In this document: in pieces, positions 13,328 to 20,369 of the stretch
How the letters are laid out: each line of letters starts with the position of its first letter
Numbering within the stretch: position 1 is the stretch's first letter
Assembly (NCBI GenBank): GCA_966128725.1
Contig: CBHYLN010000092.1
Span: forward strand, 1 to 20,369
Reading direction: 5' to 3'
Length of the DNA stretch: 20,369 bases
DNA from: JAFDZV01 sp966128725
Lineage (GTDB): Bacteria > Bacteroidota > Ignavibacteria > OLB7
The notes under the pieces: generated by a model
Told to the model about the DNA's origin: nothing
What the model saw: the letters and a program-made list of their open reading frames with translations, nothing else
Databases searched by the model: none
Position numbers and translations under genes: made by a program

Positions 13328-14341
13328 CTACGCCGATTTGTTCTGCAGCGAGATGCGCGGGTCAACCACCGAATACAGGATGTCCGCAGCCAGAACGCTG
13401 ATAAGCGTAAGCACGGCCGAGATGGTAAGCTCGGCCATGATGATCGGATAGTCGCGCTCCAGAACCGCATCGAACCCAAGCTTGCCCATCCCGGGGATGG
13501 TGAAGATCTGCTCGATGACGATGGAGCCGCCGATCAATGCGGGGAGAATGCTTGTAAGAAGCGTAATGATGGGGATCAGCGAGTTGCGCAGCGCATGCTT
13601 CAGGATCACGACACGTTCGGATAAGCCCTTGGCGCGCGCGGTGCGGATATAGTCCTGACGCACAACCTCGAGCATGGCGCCGCGCATCTGGCGCGAGATA
13701 TACGCGAAGCTGCCGTAGGTAAGGATCAGCAACGGAAGCACAATGTGCCAAAGAAGATCCACCGTTCTATCCCAGAACGGAGCATTGGCGCCGAACTCGA
13801 TGGAGTGCAGGCCCGACGACGGGAAGATCTTCAGGTACTCCACGCTGCACAGGAAGATGATGGCCAGCGTGCCGATCCAGAACGACGGCAGCGAGTACAG
13901 CATGAACAACAGCGTGGATACCGTTCGGTCCACCTTTGTGCCCGGCCTGGCCGCCGAATAAATGCCGACTGGGATGGCAATCAGGTACGCAAGAATCACC
14001 GAACCGATGCTCATCCACAGGGTGATCGGTATTCGCTCGGCAATCTTGTCCATCACCGGGCCGTTGTCCTTGAAGGACTTGCCGAAATCCAGCGTGAAGA
14101 TTCCCTTGGCCCACAGCAGATACTGGATGTGGATCGGCTTATCCAGGTTCCACTGCTCCCGGATCTTGCGAACATTCTCGGCGGTCAACTGCCGATCGGC
14201 CTGTTGCGACTCACCGCCAGCGCCAGCCTTGGCCTCGGCCGGATCGCCCGGCGCGAGACGACTGATCAGGAAGGTGACGATGGTGATGGCAATCAGCGTC
14301 GGTAGGAACAGAACGATCCGCTTGATGATGTATGTGCCCAT
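13328..14341 (-). CDS. Oligopeptide/dipeptide ABC transporter permease, DppB/OppB type
   Basis: A 337-aa inner-membrane permease. It begins MGTYIIKRIVLFLPTLIAIT, the classic DppB/OppB first helix, followed by a periplasmic region with LAPGDPAEA and a Gln/Ala-rich stretch, then NVRKIREQWNLDKPIHIQYL and LDFGKSF, typical of the family. Later helices include LPSFWIGTLAIIFL, and the EAA loop is VVRQDYIRTARAKGLSERVVILKHALRNSL. It ends with VVDPRISLQNKSA. The frame stays open for 114 codons upstream, but that part is not permease-like, so the ATG at 14341 was chosen; no strong Shine-Dalgarno site precedes it. It forms the translocation pore with the DppC-type permease and needs ATPase subunits, which are not encoded in this window. 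Confidence 0.94.
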   Translation of the reverse strand: MGTYIIKRIVLFLPTLIAITIVTFLISRLAPGDPAEAKAGAGGESQQADRQLTAENVRKIREQWNLDKPIHIQYLLWAKGIFTLDFGKSFKDNGPVMDKIAERIPITLWMSIGSVILAYLIAIPVGIYSAARPGTKVDRTVSTLLFMLYSLPSFWIGTLAIIFLCSVEYLKIFPSSGLHSIEFGANAPFWDRTVDLLWHIVLPLLILTYGSFAYISRQMRGAMLEVVRQDYIRTARAKGLSERVVILKHALRNSLIPIITLLTSILPALIGGSIVIEQIFTIPGMGKLGFDAVLERDYPIIMAELTISAVLTLISVLAADILYSVVDPRISLQNKSA

Positions 14342-14699
14342 GAGCCAGCGATAGATTGTGATCAGCCTCACACCGCGTGTAACGCCCCGGAACGCTCTGC
14401 CGGAACGATACGTGATATGGGGCATGTCGTGCAGTATGAGCAGGGATCCTACAGCACCACAGGCCGCCACGAACGCGAAGCGCCAAGATACAGCCGGAAC
14501 GCCCACGCCAACAAGCGATCGGCCCCGGGTTTCAGCAGAAACTCCGCCAATGGGAACCACGACACCCACCCCACCGCGCCAGGCCCGACGTGCCGGAACA
14601 TGGTTCAGGCTCGGCGCCGTACGTGGGCATGCACACACAAACGGGCTTTCGGTGGGCCTTATCCCCCCGAAAGCCCGTTCCAATTATACCGCGAGACTG
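14342..14699. other. Intergenic region between binding-protein and permease genes
   Basis: About 360 nt with no convincing gene. It contains the terminator of the binding-protein gene (14640-14679). The rest should hold the promoter of the permease pair, since that terminator would otherwise limit read-through, but no clear -35/-10 pair was found. The minus-strand frame is continuous with the permease but lacks family motifs. Confidence 0.5.
14640..14679 (-). terminator. Terminator after the peptide-binding protein gene
   Basis: A 13-bp perfect outer stem (14640-14652 with 14667-14679, AACGGGCTTTCGG) with a 14-nt loop whose GGG/CCC ends can pair further. It begins 21 nt after the stop codon and on the minus strand is followed by TGTGTGTG. 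It would uncouple the abundant binding protein from the permease genes, a common arrangement for ABC importers. Confidence 0.8.
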
Positions 14700-16511
14700 T
14701 TAGTTGACAGCAACAGCCTTGTCGGTCTTGTACTTCTGCGCCGAGGTTGGCACCCACCACCAGCCGGCGTTGTAGCACGGGCGCGGACCGAAGAATTCAA
14801 CCCCCTGATACCGCGCGCTGTATGCGCCGGTCTGCTTCTCGGAAACCAGGAAGGTGTAGGGCTGATCGTCGTACAGCAGCTTCTGGATCTGCTTGTACAT
14901 GGCCTTGCGCTTCTCGAAATCGAACTCGCCGCGCACGGCCTCGATCAACTTGTCCACTTCAGGATTGCTGTAGCGGATGTAGTTGGAGCCTCCCTGCTCG
15001 GCCGACTTGGAGTGCCATATCTGGTACAGATCGCCCTCCTGCACGCTGGTGGACCATCCACCGATCGACGCATCGTAATCGCCGTCGCGCGTGCGCTGCA
15101 GGAATGTTGCCCACTCCAGGCTGCTGACATTGGCGTCGATGCCGATCTTCTTCAACGCGTCAACAAACACGATGGCGATCTGCTCGCGACGCTTGTTGCC
15201 GCTGTTCAGAAGAATCTTGAAGGAGAACTTCGTCTTCTGCCCGTCGATCACCTTGTCCAGAATGCCGTCGCCGTCGGTATCGGCCCAGCCGGCATCGGCC
15301 AGCAGCTTCTTGGCCTTCTCCAGATCGAACGGAATGATCGGCAAGGTGGTATCACACTCGGTCCGCTTGAAGTAAATGGGCGACTGCACCGGGCGTGCCA
15401 TCCCGAAGTAGATCGTCTTGATGATCGAGTTGCGGTCCACCGCGTACGACAGCGCCGTGCGCACCTGCTTGTCCTTGAACATCGGACGGCGTTCGTTGTA
15501 GCCTATGTACACATAGGTCGGGTAATCGTAGATGGCCGGCTTGGCGCCGTAATCGCCAAGGTTGTTGCGGACGGCATTAAAAGCAACCTTCTCGATCAGC
15601 GGGTACATGTCCAGCTCGCCGTTCTTCAGCGCGGTGACGGCCGCGTTGGGATCGTTGATGGTACGGTAGATAATGCGATCGGGATAGGCCTTGCCGTACT
15701 TGTGCGACTTGTTCCAGTAGTTCGGGTTGCGTACCAGCACAACACGGTCGTTGCGGCCGAACTCGGAGAACATGTACGGGCCGGAGGATACCAGGAACTT
15801 CTTGTCGAAGCCTCGGGCGGCTTCCTGAACGAAGTCCGCAAGGGTCTTGATCGCCGGGTTCTTGTCGGTCTGCGATTTGTTCAGCTCGTCCCAGGAGATC
15901 TTGTCGCTCAGGTTCTCGGGATCCCAGATATGTTTCGGGAAGGCATACAGGCCGCCGATGAACTGGTCGGCAAGGTAATACGGCTCCTTCATCACCGCGC
16001 GCAGACGGTAGGGGTCGTTGTCGATCAGCTCCAGACGGTCCAACCGCGTGAAGTATCCGCGCAGCGGCGCCGCGTTCAGCACCAGCGGATTCTTGATCAT
16101 CTTCAGATAGAAAATGAAGTCATTCCCGGTAACCGGCTTGCCATCGGAGAACTTCACATCCTTGCGGAGCGTGAACTCGTAGGTCAGCTTGTCATCGCTC
16201 ACCTTCGGCAGGGTTTCGGCTACCCAGGGAATGGTCTCCAGCGTATACGGGTCCGTGTTCAGCAGGACGTCGTACATGTAATTGCCGAAGATCTCCTGCG
16301 AGGTGGCGTCGGTGGCGGTCACCAGGTTCAGCGTCTCGGGGTCGGACAAGCTATGGACCACGACCCAGTCGCCAGTAACGGGCGAACCGGCATCGGCGCC
16401 GTTGCCACTGCCTCCGCCGTTCTTGCCGCCGCAGGCGGAGATCGCCAACGATAGCACCGCAACGCTGCCTAAAGCCGCCAGCCGTTGGAATGTGATGGAC
16501 TTCATCTTCAT
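14700..16511 (-). CDS. Peptide-binding lipoprotein of an oligopeptide ABC importer (SBP_bac_5 family)
   Basis: A 603-aa extracytoplasmic solute-binding protein. The signal MKMKSITFQRLAALGS leads into a hydrophobic core and the lipobox AISAC (Cys 27), followed by a Gly/Asn/Ser linker that frees the domain from the membrane. SBP_bac_5 features are present: SLSDPETLNLV, FTLRKDVKFSDGKPVTGNDFIF (about 112-133), SSGPYMFSEFGRNDRVVLVRNPNYW (241-265), VRTALSYAVDRNSII (349-363) and LLADAGWADTDGDGILDK (402-419). The last resembles an EF-hand-like Asp/Gly loop common in this family and may bind Ca2+. Length is typical to slightly long. It should deliver peptides or related compounds to the DppB/DppC-type permeases downstream. 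The ATG at 16511 has no clear Shine-Dalgarno site; the ATG two codons later is an alternative. Confidence 0.95.
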   Translation of the reverse strand: MKMKSITFQRLAALGSVAVLSLAISACGGKNGGGSGNGADAGSPVTGDWVVVHSLSDPETLNLVTATDATSQEIFGNYMYDVLLNTDPYTLETIPWVAETLPKVSDDKLTYEFTLRKDVKFSDGKPVTGNDFIFYLKMIKNPLVLNAAPLRGYFTRLDRLELIDNDPYRLRAVMKEPYYLADQFIGGLYAFPKHIWDPENLSDKISWDELNKSQTDKNPAIKTLADFVQEAARGFDKKFLVSSGPYMFSEFGRNDRVVLVRNPNYWNKSHKYGKAYPDRIIYRTINDPNAAVTALKNGELDMYPLIEKVAFNAVRNNLGDYGAKPAIYDYPTYVYIGYNERRPMFKDKQVRTALSYAVDRNSIIKTIYFGMARPVQSPIYFKRTECDTTLPIIPFDLEKAKKLLADAGWADTDGDGILDKVIDGQKTKFSFKILLNSGNKRREQIAIVFVDALKKIGIDANVSSLEWATFLQRTRDGDYDASIGGWSTSVQEGDLYQIWHSKSAEQGGSNYIRYSNPEVDKLIEAVRGEFDFEKRKAMYKQIQKLLYDDQPYTFLVSEKQTGAYSARYQGVEFFGPRPCYNAGWWWVPTSAQKYKTDKAVAVN

Positions 16512-16624
16512 ATCCGATGATCGATGTGATTGATGTTGCTTCCGGGGTCGCGCTCAGTCTCTGCCGGCGCCGGGGAGTTTACCCGGCACCGAATGCGCGC
16601 GGAAACGTGCCAAGATACAACGAC

Positions 16625-16652
16625 GCCGGATTCGGAAAACTCCGAATCCGGC
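16625..16652 (-). terminator. Hairpin terminator after the anti-sigma-like gene
   Basis: A perfect 11-bp stem (16625-16635 with 16642-16652, GCCGGATTCGG) and a 6-nt loop lie 57 nt downstream of the stop at 16709. On the minus strand it is followed by GTCGTTGTATCTT, moderately U-rich. Confidence 0.65.
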
Positions 16653-16708
16653 CGCGTCATCATGCGAAAAATCAATGGGAGGGGTTCACCGCCCGGGCTC
16701 CGACGTGC

Positions 16709-17224
16709 CTACGGGAGCGGCGCATTCTCACCGGCCTGCAGCCTTGCGATCGCCAGGCCGGGGCCGGGTTCGGTAGCGGCTGTACTTGCCGCATCGGCCG
16801 AGTGCACCGGCGCTACCTGGATGCGCGGCGGAAGCTGCGCCGTATCGGCCGTGGGCACCTCGGCATTGCCAACAATCGGGGGGTCGAGCGGCTTGCGCGC
16901 CGGCCGGCGGGCGGCGCGCTGTGGCGCCTGGGCAACCTTGGCTGGGCGCACCGAAAGGCCTGCGGGGGCCGGCGTTTCCCGTGCCGGTGGGATTGCGCTG
17001 AACAGAACCACGAGCGCAGCCGCGGCCAATGTTACCGCCGGAGCCGTGACAAAACGAACCAGACGCTGCCGCCGTGCATATGCGGGGGCTGCGGCCTGAA
17101 CATTGGCCAGAACCCGGGCCGAATGTTCGGCCGGCATCGTTGGGGCAGGTTGCCGACGCAAAAGCTCGGCGTAGGCCCCCCAGTGCTCAGGGGTTTCGTT
17201 GGTATGCTTAGTACTGTCGGTCAT
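16709..17224 (-). CDS. Putative anti-sigma factor, single-span membrane protein
   Basis: A 171-aa protein encoded 8 nt after the ECF sigma factor gene, so almost certainly co-translated with it. The N-terminal 50 residues (MTDSTKHTNETPEHWGAYAE, then LLRRQPAPTMPAEHSARVLANV) should be cytoplasmic and helical. One hydrophobic helix (about 58-78, FVTAPAVTLAAAALVVLFSAI) follows, and the rest is a Pro/Ala/Arg-rich periplasmic tail with no recognised domain. The gene order and topology are those of an ECF sigma factor with its membrane anti-sigma factor. The HxxxCxxC zinc motif of ZAS-type anti-sigma factors is absent, so the call rests on context. It would bind and hold the sigma factor until an envelope signal arrives. 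Confidence 0.6.
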   Translation of the reverse strand: MTDSTKHTNETPEHWGAYAELLRRQPAPTMPAEHSARVLANVQAAAPAYARRQRLVRFVTAPAVTLAAAALVVLFSAIPPARETPAPAGLSVRPAKVAQAPQRAARRPARKPLDPPIVGNAEVPTADTAQLPPRIQVAPVHSADAASTAATEPGPGLAIARLQAGENAPLP

Positions 17225-17232
17225 CGAAACAC

Positions 17233-17997
17233 TCAGGGTTTCTCGTGGTATCCCAACGCAACCATCTCGCGCCGAAATGCCTCACGAGCATCGAAAATTC
17301 GTTTGCGAAGCGCACCCGGCTTCACATTCCATTCAAGGATCTGCGCAATCTCCTCGGGCTCGAACCCCTCCACATCGCGCAGCAGCACGATCTCGCGCTG
17401 CCGAGCCGATAGCTTCGAAAGCGCCCGCTCCACCATCTTTCCCAGCAGGGCACCATCGGCCTTGGCATCCGGCAACACAAATGTGGTCTGTGTTATCTCC
17501 ATCTCCTCGTGCTCGCCACTGCTGGATCGGAACGTAAGCGACCTGACAACCGAACGCACGCTCCGGCGCCGGAGTTCACTGAGCGCCTTGCGCCGCGCGA
17601 TCGTGAACAGCCAGGTGGAAAACCGGAACGTTGGCTGATACACCGACCGCCGTTCGTACAGGGTCATCCAGGTTTCCTGAATGATGTCCTCGGCGGTAAG
17701 CGAGTCGCCGACAATCCGCATCACAAAGCTGTAGAGCTTGGCGTTGTACAGACCAAACAGCCGGCTGACCGCGCCGGAGTCCCCACGTTGCAATGCAAGC
17801 ATCAGCTCGTTGCCGGCATCCACGCGATTGTCGGTCGCGTTGGATTCGGCCATGGCGCTATCACCGTTGCCGTTATGAACGGCAGCGTCACCGTGCACAT
17901 GCATCGCGCCGTCGTGAACGACCGGTACGGTGCTGGCGAGCGAGCTGGGAGTTGCGGTCACTGGCACGTGACGCTGCGAACGTTTGAAGCCGGACAC
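17233..17997 (-). CDS. ECF-type RNA polymerase sigma factor
   Basis: A 254-aa sigma-70-family regulator of the extracytoplasmic-function type. Region 2 runs from about residue 67 to 145: ALQRGDSGAVSRLFGLY, MRIVGDSLTAEDIIQETWMT (the DAED-like helix contacting core polymerase and the -10 box) and FSTWLFTIARRKALSELRRR. Region 4 (about 188-246) has LSKLSARQREIVLLRDVEGF and EIAQILEWNVKPGALRKRIFDAR, the helix-turn-helix reading the -35 box. Region 3 is absent, as expected. The start is uncertain: the longest frame begins with GTG at 17997 and adds 60 poorly conserved residues rich in His, Val and Asn, while ATGs at 17904 and 17853 give more normal lengths. The last (MAESNATDN) is the most typical of the family. 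It pairs with the membrane protein encoded 8 nt downstream. Confidence 0.93.
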   Translation of the reverse strand: MSGFKRSQRHVPVTATPSSLASTVPVVHDGAMHVHGDAAVHNGNGDSAMAESNATDNRVDAGNELMLALQRGDSGAVSRLFGLYNAKLYSFVMRIVGDSLTAEDIIQETWMTLYERRSVYQPTFRFSTWLFTIARRKALSELRRRSVRSVVRSLTFRSSSGEHEEMEITQTTFVLPDAKADGALLGKMVERALSKLSARQREIVLLRDVEGFEPEEIAQILEWNVKPGALRKRIFDAREAFRREMVALGYHEKP

Positions 17998-18444
17998 GGA
18001 TTTATTATCTCATCTGCCCGATACGCGTTCCACGCATACGGACGGCACCTGTTACTTCAAGTCGCTCTTGCACTGCCTTTGGCAGCGCAACGGCCGCGTA
18101 ACGCGAACCCTGCCGGCGGCCGACCGGCAACCCCGAAGATAGCACCAAACAGCACCTTGGCATATATGTGCCGGCACGAAAGCCGACGGGAAATCCACCG
18201 GTAGCTCGTTATCGTATAGGCTTCAGGATGTTGTGGACATTCTGCGGTGGGGCTGCTGTCCCCGCATGCAACCCGGCGACCGTGCCTCCCGTCTGGCAGG
18301 TATGTCCCCACCGAGCGCCGGCAACAGATCACAGATGCTGAGGCTGCGGCTTATGCGCTCGATGCCGTCCACCGCCCCGAATGCGGCAATTCCGGACGAA
18401 TTGGGGCAATAGCGACACAGACGCCACTTAAAGTGGAGGTTTAG

Positions 18445-18513
18445 ATGTTTGGATTCGGATGTGGATTTGCACTGCGGAACGTTCCGCTACGGGTGGTAAA
18501 CACGATCGGTTGA
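18445..18513 (+). CDS. Possible very small ORF (22 aa)
   Basis: A 22-codon frame beginning MFGFGCGFALRN on the plus strand has GGAGG 6 nt upstream of its ATG, as good as any Shine-Dalgarno site in the window, and directly follows a small CCACTT/AAGTGG dyad. The peptide is Gly/Phe-rich at the start with no known family. The ribosome binding site is the only support; it may be chance in a gene-free stretch. Confidence 0.2.
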   Translation: MFGFGCGFALRNVPLRVVNTIG

Positions 18514-18856
18514 CACGCCAGGAAGGGATTGCAGCCGTCTGGGCCTACCCGGTAACCGCAATGATCAGTGCTGCGAGAACACTCCCCCAAACAAGCGCGT
18601 ACGAAAGGCGACGAGCGAAGTCAACGGAGATCATACTGCCTGGGTTGTTGGTCATTTGGACTGTAGGATCGGGGCCGCCGAGGGTGCAAGCAAATGCGAC
18701 GGAGCCAAGCATGTGTGAGATCCGGTTACCGATTCTTGAGGGGGAGCGCCAGGGACGCCAATACCAGCAACCGTTTACTGAACGGGCCGCTAATATACGC
18801 ACGGATTTTCAAAAGCCATCTGAAGTATCGAATTAAAAGAGCGTAATGGAAGGATC

Positions 18857-18881
18857 GCCTGCCATGGCCGCCCTGGCAGGC
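18857..18881 (-). terminator. Possible hairpin after hprK
   Basis: An 8-bp stem (18857-18864 with 18874-18881, GCCTGCCA/TGGCAGGC) with a 9-nt loop lies 73 nt downstream of the hprK stop. On the minus strand it is followed by GATCCTTCC and later by CTCTTTTAATTC, so it is a weak terminator at best. Confidence 0.4.
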
Positions 18882-18954
18882 CCAACGGGCAGCCGCCTCC
18901 ACCATCACTTCAAACAGGCCAATACGATCGTAGCCGGCATGAACATGGTCGCGG

Positions 18955-19980
18955 TTATTCGAAGTCGTGTTCGAAATATGGGGTCGCTCGCGAGGACATG
19001 ATGTCGCCACCACCGTTCCCCTTTTCAATCGCTTCGGTCAACTTGTCGGCGAACACCTTGGCGGCATTATAGCCGTAGTGCTTCAGCAGGTAGTTCAGCG
19101 CGATCACCTCGGAGATCACCGTGATGTTCTTGCCCGGGAAGATGGGCAGGCGAACATGCTGCACCTCGATTCCCAGCAACGTCACGATGGTATCCTCCAG
19201 TCCGGTGCGCGTGTATTCGGCCTGGGGGTCCCATTCCTCCAGTTCCACGATCACCTCCACCCGCTTCTGAAATCGGATGGCGCGGATGCCGAACATCTGG
19301 CGGACATCCAGCAACCCCAGGCCGCGCACCTCCATGAAGTGCGGGGCAAGGGCCGTTCCGGCTCCCATCAACACCCCCTCGCCCTTGCGCGTCACCAGCA
19401 CCACGTCGTCGGCAACCAGGCGATGGCCGCGTTCGATCAGGTCAAGCGCAACCTCGCTTTTGCCGATGCCGGACCTGCCGATAAACAGCACCCCCACACC
19501 GTACACATCCACGAACGCGCCATGCACCGGCGAATATGCCGCGAAGTGATCGTCCAGAAAATCGCTGAGCAGATAGATCGCCTTGGTGGTCTCGTGCGGC
19601 GTGGAGAACACCGCAATGCCCCGTTCGGTGGCGATGTTCACAAGCTCAGGCTCCAGCACGTTCCCGGTGGTCACCACCAGACACGGTACATCGAAGCTGA
19701 GCAGACTCCGGAACATCTCCAGCCGCAGGGCGGGATCCAGGCTCTCCATGTAGAAGTACTCGGTGTTACCGAGCACCTGCACCCGATGGTAGGTGAACAG
19801 TTTGGTGTAGCCGGTAAGCGCCAACTGCGGACGGTGCAGACTTTTGTCGGTGATCAGCTTTTCGCGGCCAACGCCCTCGTTCACCTGCACCAGACGAAAC
19901 CGCTCGCGGCATGTGTCGGCAAGGAAGCCAACGGTAATGCTGGGCTTGTGAATCTCCTGAATGTTATCGAGCGCTCCCAT
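18955..19980 (-). CDS. hprK: HPr kinase/phosphorylase
   Basis: A 341-aa cytosolic enzyme that phosphorylates and dephosphorylates a serine of HPr or an HPr-like protein, linking energy state to carbon-source control. The N-terminal domain (1-130) has a MFRSLLSFDVPCLVVT segment and a late STPHETTKAI. The C-terminal kinase domain shows the catalytic His 154 in PVHGAFVD, the P-loop GRSGIGKS (168-175), the acidic pair D191-D192, the HPrK signature EVRGLGLLDVRQMFG (217-231) and FPGKNITVISE (281-291), equivalent to the PGRN loop of other members. The chosen ATG (19980) gives the usual start MGALDNIQEIHKPSI; a longer frame upstream adds a basic, low-complexity stretch and was rejected. It lies downstream of an hpf-like gene and a strong terminator. 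No PTS genes are visible here. Confidence 0.97.
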   Translation of the reverse strand: MGALDNIQEIHKPSITVGFLADTCRERFRLVQVNEGVGREKLITDKSLHRPQLALTGYTKLFTYHRVQVLGNTEYFYMESLDPALRLEMFRSLLSFDVPCLVVTTGNVLEPELVNIATERGIAVFSTPHETTKAIYLLSDFLDDHFAAYSPVHGAFVDVYGVGVLFIGRSGIGKSEVALDLIERGHRLVADDVVLVTRKGEGVLMGAGTALAPHFMEVRGLGLLDVRQMFGIRAIRFQKRVEVIVELEEWDPQAEYTRTGLEDTIVTLLGIEVQHVRLPIFPGKNITVISEVIALNYLLKHYGYNAAKVFADKLTEAIEKGNGGGDIMSSRATPYFEHDFE

Positions 19981-20103
19981 GGTTCGGCTGGTTGTGCGCC
20001 ACCGGGCGCGATTGGCGCGTAGCCCGGGCGGCGACGGTTTCGTGGCAGGCATTCACGACCAGCCCGGCACTGACGACGTTGCTGTGCGCCTGAACTGTCG
20101 TGC

Positions 20104-20172
20104 AAAAAAAAACTGGGCGGAAGTTGATCCCGCGCCGCTCAATATACGACGCCGAATCAGGCTTCCGCCCAG
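20104..20172 (-). terminator. Strong intrinsic terminator between the hpf-like gene and hprK
   Basis: An 11-bp perfect stem (20113-20123 with 20162-20172, CTGGGCGGAAG) with a long 38-nt loop is followed on the minus strand by nine consecutive T residues (20112-20104). It is the best U-tract in the window and should end transcription of the hpf-like gene, so hprK needs its own promoter in the following 120 nt. Confidence 0.85.
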
Positions 20173-20205
20173 ACACTCATGCTGCGGGCGGGTGCCCGCT
20201 GAAAC

Positions 20206-20369
20206 CTATACTATACGCTCGTGGGGACGTTGCCCCGCGTGCAGCTTATCCTTGTATTTCACCAACTGGCGCTCCAGCTTGTCGACACACGATTGCAGAC
20301 TCTTGGTGAAGTCGTTAGATTAATACTTTGCCACCACTTGATAGCGATAAAACAGCAATACAACCTCGG
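20206..20369 (-). pseudogene. C-terminal part of a ribosome hibernation promoting factor (HPF/RaiA) gene with an in-frame stop
   Basis: On the minus strand a frame entering at the window edge reads EVVLLFYRYQVVAKY, then a TAA (20322-20320), then SNDFTKSLQSCVDKLERQLV and YKDKLHAGQRPHERIV before the true stop at 20208-20206. Both parts match consecutive segments of HPF/RaiA proteins: the last beta strand (pattern AEVxL...VxAK) and the final helix (SxDxxxSIDxxVDKLERQLxKYK). No frameshift is needed; one codon is TAA. HPF binds the small ribosomal subunit in stationary phase and causes dimerisation or silencing. Losing the final helix would probably destabilise the fold. The gene is cut by the window edge, and the stop could be a real mutation, a sequencing or assembly error, or misreading of a divergent gene. 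Position before hprK agrees with hpf/raiA-hprK order seen in FCB relatives. Confidence 0.7.

Larger units (their letters stand above)
17998..18954. other. Long region without a convincing gene
   Basis: About 960 nt between hprK and the sigma factor gene. Reading frames on both strands are short and show no domain. Noted items are a 22-codon ORF with a strong ribosome binding site at 18445-18513, a possible single-helix C-terminus in a minus-strand frame ending at 18545 (without a ribosome binding site), and a short inverted repeat at 18857-18881 that may end hprK. The sigma factor promoter should lie within the first 200 nt on the left, but no clear box pair was found. Confidence 0.55.

Noticed and set aside
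14358..16454. Very long open frame on the plus strand opposite the peptide-binding protein gene
   Set aside because: The protein is rich in His, Arg, Gln and Val with no family motifs and lies fully antisense to a clear SBP_bac_5 gene; a GC-rich shadow frame.
18545..18802. Minus-strand frame with a hydrophobic C-terminus (ALVWGSVLAALIIAVTG)
   Set aside because: A short membrane-like end, but no ribosome binding site for any start, and the upstream part has no protein character; kept only as a note in the gene-free region.
19981..20052. 24-codon N-terminal extension of HPr kinase
   Set aside because: Basic, low-complexity residues before the normal family start; the ATG at 19980 gives the standard length.

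Overview
The window is about 20 kb of GC-rich bacterial chromosome in which almost every gene lies on the minus strand. Three things point to the Fibrobacterota-Chlorobiota-Bacteroidota (FCB) group: an exported beta-propeller with a type IX secretion (T9SS) type-A sorting domain, an HPr kinase gene directly downstream of a ribosome-hibernation-factor remnant, and many lipoproteins. High GC and partial use of Shine-Dalgarno sites fit Kapabacteria-like, Chlorobi-related or Rhodothermota-like lineages better than classical low-GC Bacteroidetes. The genus-level guess is inference.

Layout, in the direction of transcription (right to left): (1) 20369-18955: the 3' end of an hpf/raiA-type gene with an in-frame stop codon, a strong terminator, then hprK. 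(2) 18954-17998: a stretch of nearly 1 kb with no convincing gene. (3) 17997-16709: an ECF sigma factor with a probable single-span membrane anti-sigma partner, closed by a hairpin. (4) 16511-12147: an oligopeptide-type ABC importer made of a substrate-binding lipoprotein, a terminator, and two permeases; no ATPase gene is present. (5) 11915-10173: L-glutamate-gamma-semialdehyde (P5C) dehydrogenase with a histone-H1-like Lys/Ala tail. (6) 10023-8558: a gene-poor island with the only plus-strand genes, two small ORFs with good ribosome binding sites (75 and 53 aa), plus a 53-nt element present twice exactly 400 nt apart and containing a hairpin. (7) 8557-6698: the T9SS-sorted Asp-box propeller. 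(8) 6457-3952: AtuA-family protein, a DUF6438-like lipoprotein, and a separate AtuA C-terminal-type ferredoxin-fold protein. (9) 3662-465: pyrE, two paralogous lipoproteins and an outer-membrane barrel protein, joined by overlaps or very short gaps, then a terminator. (10) 396-1: start of a TauE/SafE-family permease that runs off the window.

Functionally the window mixes housekeeping (pyrimidine synthesis, HPr kinase, ribosome hibernation), peptide and proline catabolism (importer and P5C dehydrogenase), a probable acyl/terpenoid-acid catabolic protein set (AtuA), and cell-envelope genes. No CRISPR array, transposase, phage gene, tRNA or rRNA was found. The items that most repay a second look are the H1-like tail on P5C dehydrogenase, the duplicated hairpin element beside the small plus-strand genes, the stop codon in the hpf remnant, and the split AtuA locus.
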